From assembly GCF_001570785.1 (NCBI RefSeq), contig NZ_BCSI01000001.1:434001-498000 (forward strand): DNA of 64,000 nucleotides, given 5' to 3'. The DNA is from Dermabacter hominis NBRC 106157 (GTDB taxonomy: Bacteria; Actinomycetota; Actinomycetes; Actinomycetales; Dermabacteraceae). Numbering within the stretch: the stretch's first letter is position 1; every line of letters begins with the position of its first letter. Both the position numbers and the translations under genes were made by a program. Below the pieces are notes generated by a model, which saw nothing but the letters and a program-made list of their open reading frames with translations, did not search any database and had not been told where the DNA came from. This document shows positions 46,296-54,771 of this stretch, piece by piece.

Positions 46296-47432
46296 ATGCA
46301 TATTGATACCCGGGCCATTCTTGCGCCGCGCAAGAGCGAGTTTGGGGCGGTTGTGCCGCCCGTCCACCTCTCCTCGACCTTCGAACTCGATATCGACTCA
46401 GTGAGCGGTGACTACGCCTATCAGCGCGGCTCGAACCCTTCGCGCGCCGACCTCGAGTCGGTCATTGCGAGCATTGAGGAAGCGAAGCACGGATTCGCTT
46501 TTGCGACCGGGATGGCCGCAGTGAGTTCGGTTTTCAGTCTCTTGAGCCCTGGTGACGAAGTGCTCTTTTCATCCAACGTGTATGGCGGCACCTTCCGCTA
46601 CGTCGAAAAGATCTTTCCTCGCGCTGGCTTGACGGGCACGTTCTTCGACGACCTCGGTTCTATTACGAGCGAAGACCTGAGCGAGAACACGCGCATGATC
46701 TTCGTCGAAACACCCGGCAACCCCACGCTTCGCGTCGTCGATATCGAGCGTCTCGCGAAGCTCGCCCACGCGCACGGCGCTCTCCTCGTCATCGACAACA
46801 CTTTCATGACCGCGGTCCTCCAGCGGCCCCTCGACTTCGGCGCGGACCTCGTCGTTCAGTCCGCGACCAAATTCCTCGGCGGCCACAGCGACCTCCTTGC
46901 GGGTGCTGTCACGACGAATGATGACGAGCTCGCCGAGAACATTCGTCTCAGCCAGAAGGTCTTCGGCGGCGTACTCGAACCATTGACCTCTTTCCGGCTT
47001 CTCCAGGCCATCAAGACTCTTCCGCTGCGCATCGCCCGTCAGCAAGAAAACGCTGAGAAACTCGTTGCCTTCTTGAGCGATCACCCCGCAGTCCAGACGG
47101 TGCTCTCAGCCGGGTCCTTCAGCGAGGCTGAACGGGAGGTTCACGAGCGTCAAGCCAAAGGTATCGGCGCCGTCTTCTCATTCGAACTCGCGCAAGGCTA
47201 CGACCTCAAGAAATTCCTCCATGCGCTCGAAATCCCCTCGTTCGCCGTGAGTCTCGGAGGAGTCGAATCGCTCCTGTCGATCCCGGCGACGATGAGCCAC
47301 GACGGCATGACACAAGCCGCACGCGACCGTGCCGGCATTACCGATGGCCTCGTGCGCTTCAGTGCGGGCATCGAGAATATCGACGACCTCCTGGATGACT
47401 TTGCCGGGGCGCTCGACGCAGCACAGAACTAA
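46296..47432 (+). CDS. PLP-dependent cystathionine gamma-lyase/synthase family enzyme
   Basis: A 378-residue Cys/Met-metabolism PLP enzyme. The active-site lysine is in SATKFLGGHSD, the substrate/PLP loop in YQRGSNPSR and ETPGNP, with GDEVLFSSNVYGGT upstream. Whether it acts as lyase or synthase is not decidable by eye. Its position directly before a cystine-type ABC importer favours cystathionine or cystine lysis. ATG 46296 is preferred, with GGAGAG just upstream. Confidence 0.88.
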   Translation: MHIDTRAILAPRKSEFGAVVPPVHLSSTFELDIDSVSGDYAYQRGSNPSRADLESVIASIEEAKHGFAFATGMAAVSSVFSLLSPGDEVLFSSNVYGGTFRYVEKIFPRAGLTGTFFDDLGSITSEDLSENTRMIFVETPGNPTLRVVDIERLAKLAHAHGALLVIDNTFMTAVLQRPLDFGADLVVQSATKFLGGHSDLLAGAVTTNDDELAENIRLSQKVFGGVLEPLTSFRLLQAIKTLPLRIARQQENAEKLVAFLSDHPAVQTVLSAGSFSEAEREVHERQAKGIGAVFSFELAQGYDLKKFLHALEIPSFAVSLGGVESLLSIPATMSHDGMTQAARDRAGITDGLVRFSAGIENIDDLLDDFAGALDAAQN

Positions 47433-47467
47433 TTACTTCCTCCATCACTCTCATAAAGGAGCTCACT

Positions 47468-48271
47468 ATGTCTCGTTCCATTTCGCGCCGCTCAATCCTT
47501 GCGACCTCCGGCATCTCTGCTGCCGCGTTGGCCCTTGCCGCATGCGGCTCGTCCGATGGTGGAAAGCAGGCCGGTGGCTCGGGCTCCGCGGAGGGCGTGC
47601 TCAAGGTTGGTGTTGAGGGCGTGTACAAGCCGTACAACTTCCACGATGACTCGGGGAAGCTTGTGGGCTTCGAGATCGACATCGTCGAGGCGATTGCCGA
47701 GAAGATCGGCAAGAAGACACAATACGTCGAGGCGAAATGGGACAGCTTGCTTGCTGGCCTCGATGCCGGGCAGTACGACCTCGTGATGAATAACGTCGCT
47801 GTGACCGATGAACGCAAGAAAGCTTTTGACCTTACTGTCCCCTATGCACAGACCCAGGGTCGCCTTGGCGTCCCGGAGGGCTCGGACATCACGTCTCTCG
47901 CCGATGTCAAGGGGCGCCGCGCGGCGCAGACGACCACCTCAAACTGGGGGCAGGTCATGACGGACGCGGGGGCCGAAATTGTCGCGTCCCCGGGCTTCGC
48001 CGAATCGGTCGAACTTGTGTCCACCGGCCGAGCCGACGTCACGGCGAACGAGGTCGTTGCGTTCAATACCTATCTTGAGGAACATCCCGACGCGCCGATT
48101 ACGGTCCTAGACGAGAAGCTCGAAACCGAGGTCCTTATCGCTGGGGCACTCAAGAAGGGCAGCCCTCTCACCGAGAAGATCAACAAGGCTATTACCGAGC
48201 TCCTCGACGATGGCACGATCGCAAAGATCGACAAGGACTGGCTCGGTCTTGACCTCACTCCCAAGAACTAA
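47468..48271 (+). CDS. Cystine/polar amino-acid-binding lipoprotein
   Basis: A 267-residue family 3 solute-binding protein. The leader SISRRSILATSG plus lipobox LAAC (Cys26) direct lipidation, maybe through Tat. Motifs VGVEGVYKPYNF and GFEIDIVEAIAEKIG are the family signature. The sulfur PLP gene beside it suggests cystine as ligand. AAGGAG precedes ATG 47468. It lies 35 bases after the PLP gene and belongs to a PLP-SBP-permease-ATPase operon. Confidence 0.9.
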   Translation: MSRSISRRSILATSGISAAALALAACGSSDGGKQAGGSGSAEGVLKVGVEGVYKPYNFHDDSGKLVGFEIDIVEAIAEKIGKKTQYVEAKWDSLLAGLDAGQYDLVMNNVAVTDERKKAFDLTVPYAQTQGRLGVPEGSDITSLADVKGRRAAQTTTSNWGQVMTDAGAEIVASPGFAESVELVSTGRADVTANEVVAFNTYLEEHPDAPITVLDEKLETEVLIAGALKKGSPLTEKINKAITELLDDGTIAKIDKDWLGLDLTPKN

Positions 48272-48292
48272 GCACCCCACGGAGATTCCCTC

Positions 48293-48979
48293 GTGAATGT
48301 TGATTTTTCGCGGGCCCTAGAGGTGTGGGCAGAGGCGATTGGCCCCATGCTCCTCGCGACCCTCAAGGTCACGATTCCGCTCTCGCTCATCGCTTTTGCG
48401 ATCGCCCTCGTGCTGGCCATCATCACGGCCAGCGCGAGACTTTCGCGCTTTCGTCCGCTCAAGGCGATCGCGTGGCTATACGTGTGGGTGTTTCGCGGAA
48501 CGCCTCTGCTCGTGCAGCTCTTCATCGTGTTTTACGGACTGCCGAAACTCGTCCCATCGCTCGTGCTCGACCCGTGGACTGCGGCCGTCGGAACCCTCGC
48601 CCTGAACAGTGGGGCCTACGCTTCCGAAGCGGTGCGCGCGTCAATCCTCTCGATCCCGCGCGGCCAGTACGAGGCAGCGGCGACGCTCGATCTCGATCGC
48701 CGCACGACATTCCTCAAGGTGATTGCCCCGCAGGCATTCCGCATTGCGCTCCCACCGCTCAGCAATGACTTCATTGACCTCGTGAAGGGCACGAGCCTCG
48801 TCTCGACGATTACGCTGCTCGACATGTTCATGGTGGCGCAGCAGCGAGCGGCCGCAACCTTCGAGCCGTTCTACCTCTACGTCCTCGTAGCGGCGATTTA
48901 CCTTGTTCTTATTTCCGTGCTGAGTCTCGTGCAGGCGTGGCTAGAAAAGAAAGCGAGCGTGTACGTTGAGCGTGACTGA
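48293..48979 (+). CDS. Amino-acid ABC transporter permease (His/Glu/Gln family)
   Basis: A 228-residue permease with five to six membrane segments. FRGTPLLVQLFIVFYGLPKL is the family signature near residue 65, and the EAA-type loop (YEAAATLDLDRRTTFLKVIAPQAFRIALPP) contacts the ATPase. GTG 48293 follows GGAG. It overlaps the ATPase gene. It is the only permease, so it should act as a homodimer. Confidence 0.92.
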   Translation: MNVDFSRALEVWAEAIGPMLLATLKVTIPLSLIAFAIALVLAIITASARLSRFRPLKAIAWLYVWVFRGTPLLVQLFIVFYGLPKLVPSLVLDPWTAAVGTLALNSGAYASEAVRASILSIPRGQYEAAATLDLDRRTTFLKVIAPQAFRIALPPLSNDFIDLVKGTSLVSTITLLDMFMVAQQRAAATFEPFYLYVLVAAIYLVLISVLSLVQAWLEKKASVYVERD

Positions 48980-49754
48980 GACCTCTGCTGACCTCAATGC
49001 GGGTGAGGCGCGCAGCCCACTGAGGCTGCGCTCGATCACGAAGCGTTTTGGTGCGCTTACCGCACTCGATCACATCGACCTCGACATCGAGCCGGGGCGC
49101 ACGACCGTTTTGCTCGGCCCCTCGGGCTCGGGTAAATCCACGCTTTTGCGTTCCATCAACCTTCTCGAAAAGCCGGATGAGGGCACGCTAGATTTCGGAA
49201 GCGGCCCGATAGGCGTGAGCGGCAAGCTTTCGGATCAGAAAGTCCGCGAAATCAGGCGTCATTCGACCATGGTGTTCCAGCAGTTCAACCTGTTTCCGCA
49301 CCTCACGGCTCTACAGAACGTGACGCTTGCGCCGATCACGTCGCGCGGGATGTCGAAGGCCCACGCGCGTGAGAGGGGTGTTCGCGCCCTCGAGCGCGTG
49401 GGGCTTGCAGACAAGATCGACGCCTATCCCGCGCGGCTATCTGGCGGTCAGCAGCAGCGCGTCGCAATTGCCCGCGCCCTTGCGCTGAGCACCGATTATC
49501 TCTTGTTCGACGAACCGACGTCTGCGCTTGATCCGGAGCTTGCCGCCGAGGTTATCGCGGTGCTCTCGTCTCTCGCGAGCGAGCACCGCACCCTCGTCGT
49601 TGTGACGCATTCGCTCCAGTTTGCGCGAAGCGTTGCCGACCGCGTCGTGTTCCTTGAGGAAGGAAAGATCCTCTTCGACGGGAATCCCGAACACTTCTTC
49701 AACTCTGAGGATGAACGCCTCAAGCGTTTTGTGAGCGTCGTGGGGTCCGTCTAG
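48966..49754 (+). CDS. Amino-acid ABC transporter ATPase
   Basis: A 262-residue ATPase of the GlnQ/HisP type. Walker A is GPSGSGKST, signature LSGGQ, and Walker B LLFDEPTSALDP. An inserted ~10 residues after Walker A (GSGPIGVSGKLSDQK) is unremarkable. The start is uncertain: TTG 48966 or GTG 48972 both overlap the permease end. It completes the cystine-type importer. The gene is convergent to ogt. Confidence 0.92.
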   Translation: MSVTETSADLNAGEARSPLRLRSITKRFGALTALDHIDLDIEPGRTTVLLGPSGSGKSTLLRSINLLEKPDEGTLDFGSGPIGVSGKLSDQKVREIRRHSTMVFQQFNLFPHLTALQNVTLAPITSRGMSKAHARERGVRALERVGLADKIDAYPARLSGGQQQRVAIARALALSTDYLLFDEPTSALDPELAAEVIAVLSSLASEHRTLVVVTHSLQFARSVADRVVFLEEGKILFDGNPEHFFNSEDERLKRFVSVVGSV

Positions 49755-49778
49755 GAGTTCGAAACGGTAGGGGAGAGG

Positions 49779-49790
49779 CCGACGGTTGCC
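49779..49790 (+). repeat. CCGACG-S-Y-TGCC motif copy, after the amino-acid ATPase gene
   Basis: Copy CCGACGGTTGCC, 24 bases after the ATPase stop, in the 47-base space before convergent ogt. Another copy lies inside ogt (50099-50110). Confidence 0.45.
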
Positions 49791-49801
49791 ATTTTGCGGC
49801 G

Positions 49802-50362
49802 TCACGCACGTGGCGCGTCGCCCTCCTCGAGTGCGAGCAAGAAACGCTTTTTCTCGATCCCGCCGCTATAGCCGCCGAGGCTGCCGTCGGATTTTATGAC
49901 CCTGTGGCACGGGACCACGATCGGGAGGGGATTTGTGCCGCACGCCGTGCCCACTGCGCGCACCGCTTTGGGGTTGCCGGCGCGCTCTGCGATCCACCTG
50001 TAGCTTTGCTGCTCGCCGAAGCCGATCTGTTCGATTGCTTCATGCACCGCGCGGCGAAACCCCTGGGAAAGGGAGCGGTCGAGCGGGAAGCTGAAGGTCC
50101 GACGGTTGCCGTCGAGAAAGTCGAGGACCTGATCCTTAGCCGTGCTGAGCACCTCGTGGGGCTCGAATGCGGGTGCCTGAACTGAGGCGTGCGCGACCTT
50201 GCATAGCTGCGCTTCGGTGAGGGCTTTGGTGGCCGCGACGTCGTCGCTATCGAAGGCGATTCGCACGAGGCCACGTTCGGTCGCGGCGAGCATGAGCGTC
50301 CCGAGCGGGGAGGCGATTTCCGTGAATTCGAGCGTGAGCGGGGCTGCGCAGTGGGTGGGCAT
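49802..50362 (-). CDS. ogt: Methylated-DNA-protein-cysteine methyltransferase
   Basis: A 186-residue suicide enzyme that repairs O6-alkylguanine. Catalytic Cys152 is in PCHRV (151-155). The preceding GNPKAVRAVGTACGTNPLPIVV helix-turn-helix region binds DNA, and the last GGYSGGIEKKRFLLALE block is conserved. The N-terminal half is of the Ogt type, without an AraC domain. ATG 50362. It is divergent to the dnaK operon. Confidence 0.93.
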   Translation of the reverse strand: MPTHCAAPLTLEFTEIASPLGTLMLAATERGLVRIAFDSDDVAATKALTEAQLCKVAHASVQAPAFEPHEVLSTAKDQVLDFLDGNRRTFSFPLDRSLSQGFRRAVHEAIEQIGFGEQQSYRWIAERAGNPKAVRAVGTACGTNPLPIVVPCHRVIKSDGSLGGYSGGIEKKRFLLALEEGDAPRA

Positions 50363-50489
50363 GGCCGTATCTTTCTAGTGCTCGAAGGTTGGTGGAGCTG
50401 CTGTGGTGATTGTGACACGTGCGCCTTGGAACCCTTTTATGGGCGCAAGCGCACAAAAAATGTGACGTGTGGCATATGCGGGAGTCGGT

Positions 50490-50515
50490 GGAATAAGCTC
50501 GCCAGCAGAAGAGTT
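50490..50515 (+). promoter_or_regulatory. SigH/SigR-type promoter candidate for dnaK
   Basis: GGAAT (50490-50494), 18 bases, then GTT (50513-50515) matches the actinobacterial SigH/SigR consensus. The -10 overlaps the left arm of the HAIR operator, so HspR would block it. A second candidate -35 (TTGACA at 50550) lacks a clear -10. Confidence 0.5.
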
Positions 50516-50533
50516 GAGCCTAGTGAACTCAAG
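50513..50533 (+). promoter_or_regulatory. HAIR operator (HspR-binding inverted repeat)
   Basis: GTTGAGC-N7-ACTCAAG compares with the HAIR consensus CTTGAGT-N7-ACTCAAG: the right arm is exact, the left arm has two differences. It lies 131 bases upstream of dnaK. The operon ends with hspR, giving the usual negative feedback loop. Confidence 0.8.
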
Positions 50534-50664
50534 TTGAGTGATACGTCGATTGACAACCCGACTTTGGGGAGCGTTGACTAATCGCGTTCTTGAGCACAGC
50601 CAAGTTGATAGCGGTGCGGCCACCACAGAAATTCACCGGTCGCACACGCGGAAGGAGAACACTT

Positions 50665-52527
50665 ATGTCACAGGCAGTAGGAATCGACCTCGGCACCACC
50701 AACTCTGTTGTCGCCGTTCTCGAAGGTGGCGAACCCACCGTTATCGCGAACGCCGAAGGTGCTCGCACGACCCCCTCGGTTGTGGCCTTCTCGAAGTCCG
50801 GCGAAGTCCTCGTCGGTGAAGTCGCTAAGCGCCAGGCCGCGACCAACGTTGACCGTACGTACTCGTCTGTCAAGCGCCACATGGGCACCGACTGGACGAC
50901 CGAGGTTGACGACAAGAAGTACACCCCGCAGGAGATCTCGGCACGCACGCTCGGCAAACTCAAGCGCGACGCCGAGTCCTACCTCGGCCAGACCGTGACC
51001 GATGCGGTCATCACCGTTCCCGCCTACTTCAACGACGCGGAACGCCAGGCCACGAAGGACGCCGGCCAGATCGCGGGCCTCAACGTCCTGCGCATCATCA
51101 ACGAGCCCACCGCCGCCGCTCTCGCGTACGGCCTCGAAAAGGGCAAGGACGACGAGCGCATCCTCGTGTTCGACCTCGGCGGCGGCACGTTCGACGTCTC
51201 CCTCCTCGAAATTTCGAAGGATGAGGACGGCTCGGCCATTCAGGTCGTGGCAACCGCGGGTGACAACCGCCTCGGTGGCGACGACTGGGACCAGCGCGTC
51301 GTCGACTACCTCGTGAGCCAGGTCAAGAACAAGGATGGCGTGGACCTCTCGAAGGATCGCATCGCACTGCACCGCCTCAAGGAAGCCGCCGAACAGGCCA
51401 AGAAGGAGCTCTCGAGCTCGACCTCGACCAACATTTCGCTCCAGTACCTCTCGATGAGCGAAAACGGCCCGATCCACCTCGACGAGAAGCTCACGCGCTC
51501 CCACTTCGAGGAGCTCACGAGCGACCTGCTCGAGCGCACCAAGGCACCGTTCCACCAGGTCATCAAAGACGCCGACGTTTCGGTTTCCGACATCGACCAC
51601 GTCATCCTCGTGGGTGGCTCGACCCGTATGCCGGCCGTGAACGAGGTTGTCACCTCGCTCACCGGCAAGGAGCCCAACAAGGGCGTCAACCCCGATGAGG
51701 TCGTGGCTTATGGCGCCGCGCTCCAGGCCGCAGTGATCAAGGGCGACCGCAAGGACGTGCTCCTCATGGACGTCACGCCGCTCTCGCTCGGCATTGAAAC
51801 CAAGGGCGGGCTCATGACCAAACTCATCGAGCGCAACTCGGCGATCCCGACCAAGGCCTCCGAGGTCTTCTCGACCGCTGAGGACAACCAGCCCTCGGTC
51901 GCCATTCAGGTTTACCAGGGTGAGCGCCAGTTCACGCGTGACAACAAGCTGCTCGGCACCTTCGAGCTTTCCGGAATCGCACCGGCACGCGCCGGCAAGC
52001 CGCAGATCGAAGTGACCTTCGACATCGACTCCAACGGCATCGTGAATGTGTCCGCGAAGGACCGCGGCACCGGCAACGAGCAGTCGATTCAGATCACGGG
52101 TGGCTCGGGCCTCTCCGACGAAGAGATCGACCGCATGGTGAAGGACGCCGAGGCACACGCAGCCGAGGACGCCGAGCGCCGCAAGAACGCTGACGCTCGC
52201 AACACCCTCGAGCAGCTCACCTACCAGGGCGACAAGCTCCTCAAGGACAACGGCGACAAGATCCAGGATGCCGACAAGACCGCGGCTGAAGACGCGATCA
52301 AGGAAGCCAAGGAAGTCCTCGCCAAGGAAGATGCCTCGACGAGCGACCTCGAAGCCGCGTATGAAGCACTGAGCGAGAAGCTCCAGGCCGTCGGCACCGC
52401 GATCTACTCGGCTGCTGAGGCCGAGCAGGCAAGCAACGCCGAAGGTGCGGATTCGGCCAACGCCACCTCGGGCGAAGACGACGACGTTGTCGACGCCGAG
52501 ATCGTTGACGATGAGGACGACAAGTGA
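50665..52527 (+). CDS. dnaK: Chaperone DnaK (Hsp70)
   Basis: ATP-dependent chaperone of 620 residues. The ATPase domain begins [17 protein letters not shown] and includes [13 protein letters not shown] and the [12 protein letters not shown] block. The substrate-binding domain (about 370-500) follows, and the C-terminus is acidic, ending DDEDDK. ATG 50665 has AAGGAG upstream. GTG of grpE overlaps its stop. Expression should rise with heat or misfolded protein through HspR. Confidence 0.97.
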   Translation: MSQAVGIDLGTTNSVVAVLEGGEPTVIANAEGARTTPSVVAFSKSGEVLVGEVAKRQAATNVDRTYSSVKRHMGTDWTTEVDDKKYTPQEISARTLGKLKRDAESYLGQTVTDAVITVPAYFNDAERQATKDAGQIAGLNVLRIINEPTAAALAYGLEKGKDDERILVFDLGGGTFDVSLLEISKDEDGSAIQVVATAGDNRLGGDDWDQRVVDYLVSQVKNKDGVDLSKDRIALHRLKEAAEQAKKELSSSTSTNISLQYLSMSENGPIHLDEKLTRSHFEELTSDLLERTKAPFHQVIKDADVSVSDIDHVILVGGSTRMPAVNEVVTSLTGKEPNKGVNPDEVVAYGAALQAAVIKGDRKDVLLMDVTPLSLGIETKGGLMTKLIERNSAIPTKASEVFSTAEDNQPSVAIQVYQGERQFTRDNKLLGTFELSGIAPARAGKPQIEVTFDIDSNGIVNVSAKDRGTGNEQSIQITGGSGLSDEEIDRMVKDAEAHAAEDAERRKNADARNTLEQLTYQGDKLLKDNGDKIQDADKTAAEDAIKEAKEVLAKEDASTSDLEAAYEALSEKLQAVGTAIYSAAEAEQASNAEGADSANATSGEDDDVVDAEIVDDEDDK

Positions 52528-53171
52528 GCGAGAACGACAAACCGTTCACGTTCACTGATAAGCGCACGTCCACGAAAGGCGAGGAGCCAGACATGAACGA
52601 GCAACAACCAGGCGGCGCGCCGGAGGAAACTCCCGCGCCCGCCGAGGTCAACGCGAACAGCACTGAAACGCCCGAGGGTGCCGAGGTCGACGATCTCTCC
52701 GCTGAGGCCGGAGCCCTCTACGAGGGTGCTGTCGCCGAGACCGAAGCCCTCAAGGCGAAAGTGAACGAGCTCGAAGAGCAGCTCAAGCGCGACCAGGCCG
52801 AATACGTGAACTCGCGCAGGCGCATCGAACAGAGCGCCGTCGTGGGGCAGCAGCAGGCCGTCGCAAAGGTCCTCACATCGCTTCTGAGCGTCCTCGACGA
52901 CATCGAGCTCGCTCGGCAGCACGGGGATATTGCCGAGGACACCCCGTTTGCCGCGATCACGAGCAAGCTTGAGGAAGCACTCGGTGCGCACGGTCTCGCT
53001 CGCTACGGCGAGGTCGGCGAAGAGTTCGACCCCGAAAAGCACGAGGCGCTCATGCACTCGAGCAGTGATGAAGCCGAGGCGACGACCCTTGAGGTCATCA
53101 TGCAACCGGGCTACATGATGGGAGATCGCGTCCTGCGCCCGGCGCGCGTGGGCACGGTCGGCCCCAACTAG
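52524..53171 (+). CDS. grpE: Nucleotide exchange factor GrpE
   Basis: Homodimeric exchange factor for DnaK, 215 residues. An acidic N-terminal region and a long coiled coil (about 75-110, [25 protein letters not shown]) precede the beta-domain ([11 protein letters not shown] and PARVGTV). Two starts are possible: GTG 52524 overlapping dnaK, or ATG 52593 with GAGGAG six bases upstream. The latter has the stronger site and would give 192 residues. Confidence 0.93.
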   Translation: MSENDKPFTFTDKRTSTKGEEPDMNEQQPGGAPEETPAPAEVNANSTETPEGAEVDDLSAEAGALYEGAVAETEALKAKVNELEEQLKRDQAEYVNSRRRIEQSAVVGQQQAVAKVLTSLLSVLDDIELARQHGDIAEDTPFAAITSKLEEALGAHGLARYGEVGEEFDPEKHEALMHSSSDEAEATTLEVIMQPGYMMGDRVLRPARVGTVGPN

Positions 53172-53176
53172 AGTAG

Positions 53177-53188
53177 GGCAAGCGTCGG
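53177..53188 (-). repeat. CCGACG-S-Y-TGCC motif copy, at the grpE 3' end
   Basis: GGCAAGCGTCGG on the plus strand, reverse complement CCGACGCTTGCC, five bases after the grpE stop. Confidence 0.45.
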
Positions 53189-53241
53189 CACCTCCCGCCA
53201 CGTAACAGCGGAACGGGGTGGGCCGACGCCACCAGCACACC

Positions 53242-53274
53242 GCGGGGCGGCGGGCACATGCACCGCCGCCCCGC
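53242..53274 (+). other. GC-rich hairpin between grpE and dnaJ
   Basis: GCGGGGCGGCGG (53242-53253) and CCGCCGCCCCGC (53263-53274) form a perfect 12-bp stem without U-tract, 33 bases before dnaJ. It could lower dnaJ-hspR expression relative to dnaK-grpE or mark an RNA processing site. Confidence 0.55.
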
Positions 53275-53307
53275 TCCATAGACTCAAACTATTGACGAGG
53301 AGACACC

Positions 53308-54303
53308 ATGAGCCAGCAGGAATGGCTGAGCAAGGACTTTTACAAGATCCTCGGCGTCTCCCAGGACGCCTCCGCAGCAGAAATCAAGAAGGCCTATCGC
53401 AACAAGGCAAAGGAGCTGCATCCGGACAGGCATCCCGGGGATGCCGCGGCGGAAGAACGTTTCAAAGAAGTGGGCGAGGCCTACTCGATCCTGAACGACG
53501 CGGAGCAGCGCAAGCAGTACGACGCGATCCGCGCGATGGGGGCGGGCGGTGCCCGCTTCGCCTCTGGCCCCGGCGGTGCGGCCGGCGGCGGATTCGAGGA
53601 TCTTTTCGGTGCCTTCACCGGCGGTGGTTTCGGTGGTGGCGCGGGCGGCGTCAACATCGAAGACCTCATGGGAATGTTTGGCGGAGGCGGCTTCGGCGGG
53701 GGTCAGGGCAGTGCAGGCTTCTCTCCGAACGGCGGCTTTGGGCGCCAGGCACCCCAAAAAGGTGCCGACGTGAGCGCAAGCGTGAGGCTCAGCTTCCGTG
53801 ACGCAGTGCTCGGAACCGAAGTGTCGTTTAGCGCGGGAGGGCGGAACATTACGACCCGTATTCCCGCGGGAGTTCACGACGGACAGAAGATTCGGCTCAG
53901 GGGCAAAGGGCAAGCGTCGACTAACGGTGGCGCCCCCGGCGACCTCATGCTGACCGCGAAGGTCGCACCCCACCCGCTCTACACCATGGACGGGATCAAC
54001 CTGCGCGTAAACGTCCCCGTCACCGCCGCGGAAGCCGCGTTCGGCACGACCCTAAGCGTGCCCCTTATCGATGGCTCAAGCGTGAAGCTTAAGGTACCCG
54101 CCGGCACTCCCTCCGGGCGCACGCTGCGTGCCAAAGGCAAGGGTGTTCGGGCCAAGAAGGGCACGGGTGATTTGCTCGTGACCCTCACGATTGCGCTTCC
54201 CGATACGCTCAGCGAAACTGCCGAGCGTGCCCTTCGCGATTTCGCCGAGGCGACGAGCGACTTCGACCCGCGGGCCGATTTTGCGGAGAACGCCACTCGT
54301 TAG
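53308..54303 (+). CDS. dnaJ: DnaJ-type co-chaperone lacking the zinc finger (CbpA-like)
   Basis: Stimulates DnaK ATPase and delivers substrates. It has 331 residues. The J domain (residues 9-75) has HPD at about 37-39. A G/F-rich region follows (about 80-145). Two C-terminal beta-barrel domains come directly after it. There are no CxxCxGxG repeats, so the protein is a type II J-protein, although it sits in the dnaK operon where a full DnaJ is typical. ATG 53308 has GAGGAG upstream. Confidence 0.93.
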   Translation: MSQQEWLSKDFYKILGVSQDASAAEIKKAYRNKAKELHPDRHPGDAAAEERFKEVGEAYSILNDAEQRKQYDAIRAMGAGGARFASGPGGAAGGGFEDLFGAFTGGGFGGGAGGVNIEDLMGMFGGGGFGGGQGSAGFSPNGGFGRQAPQKGADVSASVRLSFRDAVLGTEVSFSAGGRNITTRIPAGVHDGQKIRLRGKGQASTNGGAPGDLMLTAKVAPHPLYTMDGINLRVNVPVTAAEAAFGTTLSVPLIDGSSVKLKVPAGTPSGRTLRAKGKGVRAKKGTGDLLVTLTIALPDTLSETAERALRDFAEATSDFDPRADFAENATR

Positions 54304-54336
54304 TACCACGACCGACGGCCACGAGAAGGAGAAGAC

Positions 54337-54771
54337 ATGGCACCGTCACGATTCGATGAGCATGCGGGAGTCTTCGTCATCTCGGTCGCGGCCGAGCTTA
54401 CGGGGATGCACCCGCAAACCTTACGCACTTACGATCGGCTTGGAATTGTGTCGCCGCAGCGCACGAGTGGGCGCGGGCGACGCTACAGCGCATGGAACAT
54501 CGCGCAGTTGAGGCAGGTCCAAGCTCTCTCGCAAGAGGAAGGCATTAACCTCGCGGGCATTAAGCGCATCCTTGAACTTCAAAACGAGGTCGAACGTTTG
54601 CGCGCGCAACTCGACGAACTGACTGAGGAGCGCGACGCACAACGCGAGCGCGACACGAGGATCTTCGCGACCTCACAAACGGGTGAAGTCGAAGTGATGC
54701 GTCGCGGCCAGCGGCCACGCCGACGCCAAGCGGGTGCGCTTGTCGTGTGGAGGCCAGAAGGTCCCCGCTAA
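54337..54771 (+). CDS. hspR: Heat-shock repressor HspR (MerR family)
   Basis: A 144-residue repressor. The MerR-type HTH (ISVAAELTGMHPQTLRTYDRLGIV) is followed by the wing with RRYSAWNIAQLRQVQ. A coiled coil (about 75-105) allows dimers. The C-terminus is basic. It ends the dnaK operon and binds the HAIR site 3.8 kb upstream, with DnaK as corepressor in known systems. ATG 54337 follows GAAGGAG. Confidence 0.93.
   Translation: MAPSRFDEHAGVFVISVAAELTGMHPQTLRTYDRLGIVSPQRTSGRGRRYSAWNIAQLRQVQALSQEEGINLAGIKRILELQNEVERLRAQLDELTEERDAQRERDTRIFATSQTGEVEVMRRGQRPRRRQAGALVVWRPEGPR

Larger units (their letters stand above)
50363..50664. other. Gene-free region upstream of dnaK
   Basis: About 300 bases separate ogt from dnaK. 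They hold the SigH-type promoter candidate and HAIR operator described separately, and dnaK's leader with AAGGAG at 50652. No other open frame with a ribosome site is convincing. Confidence 0.7.
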
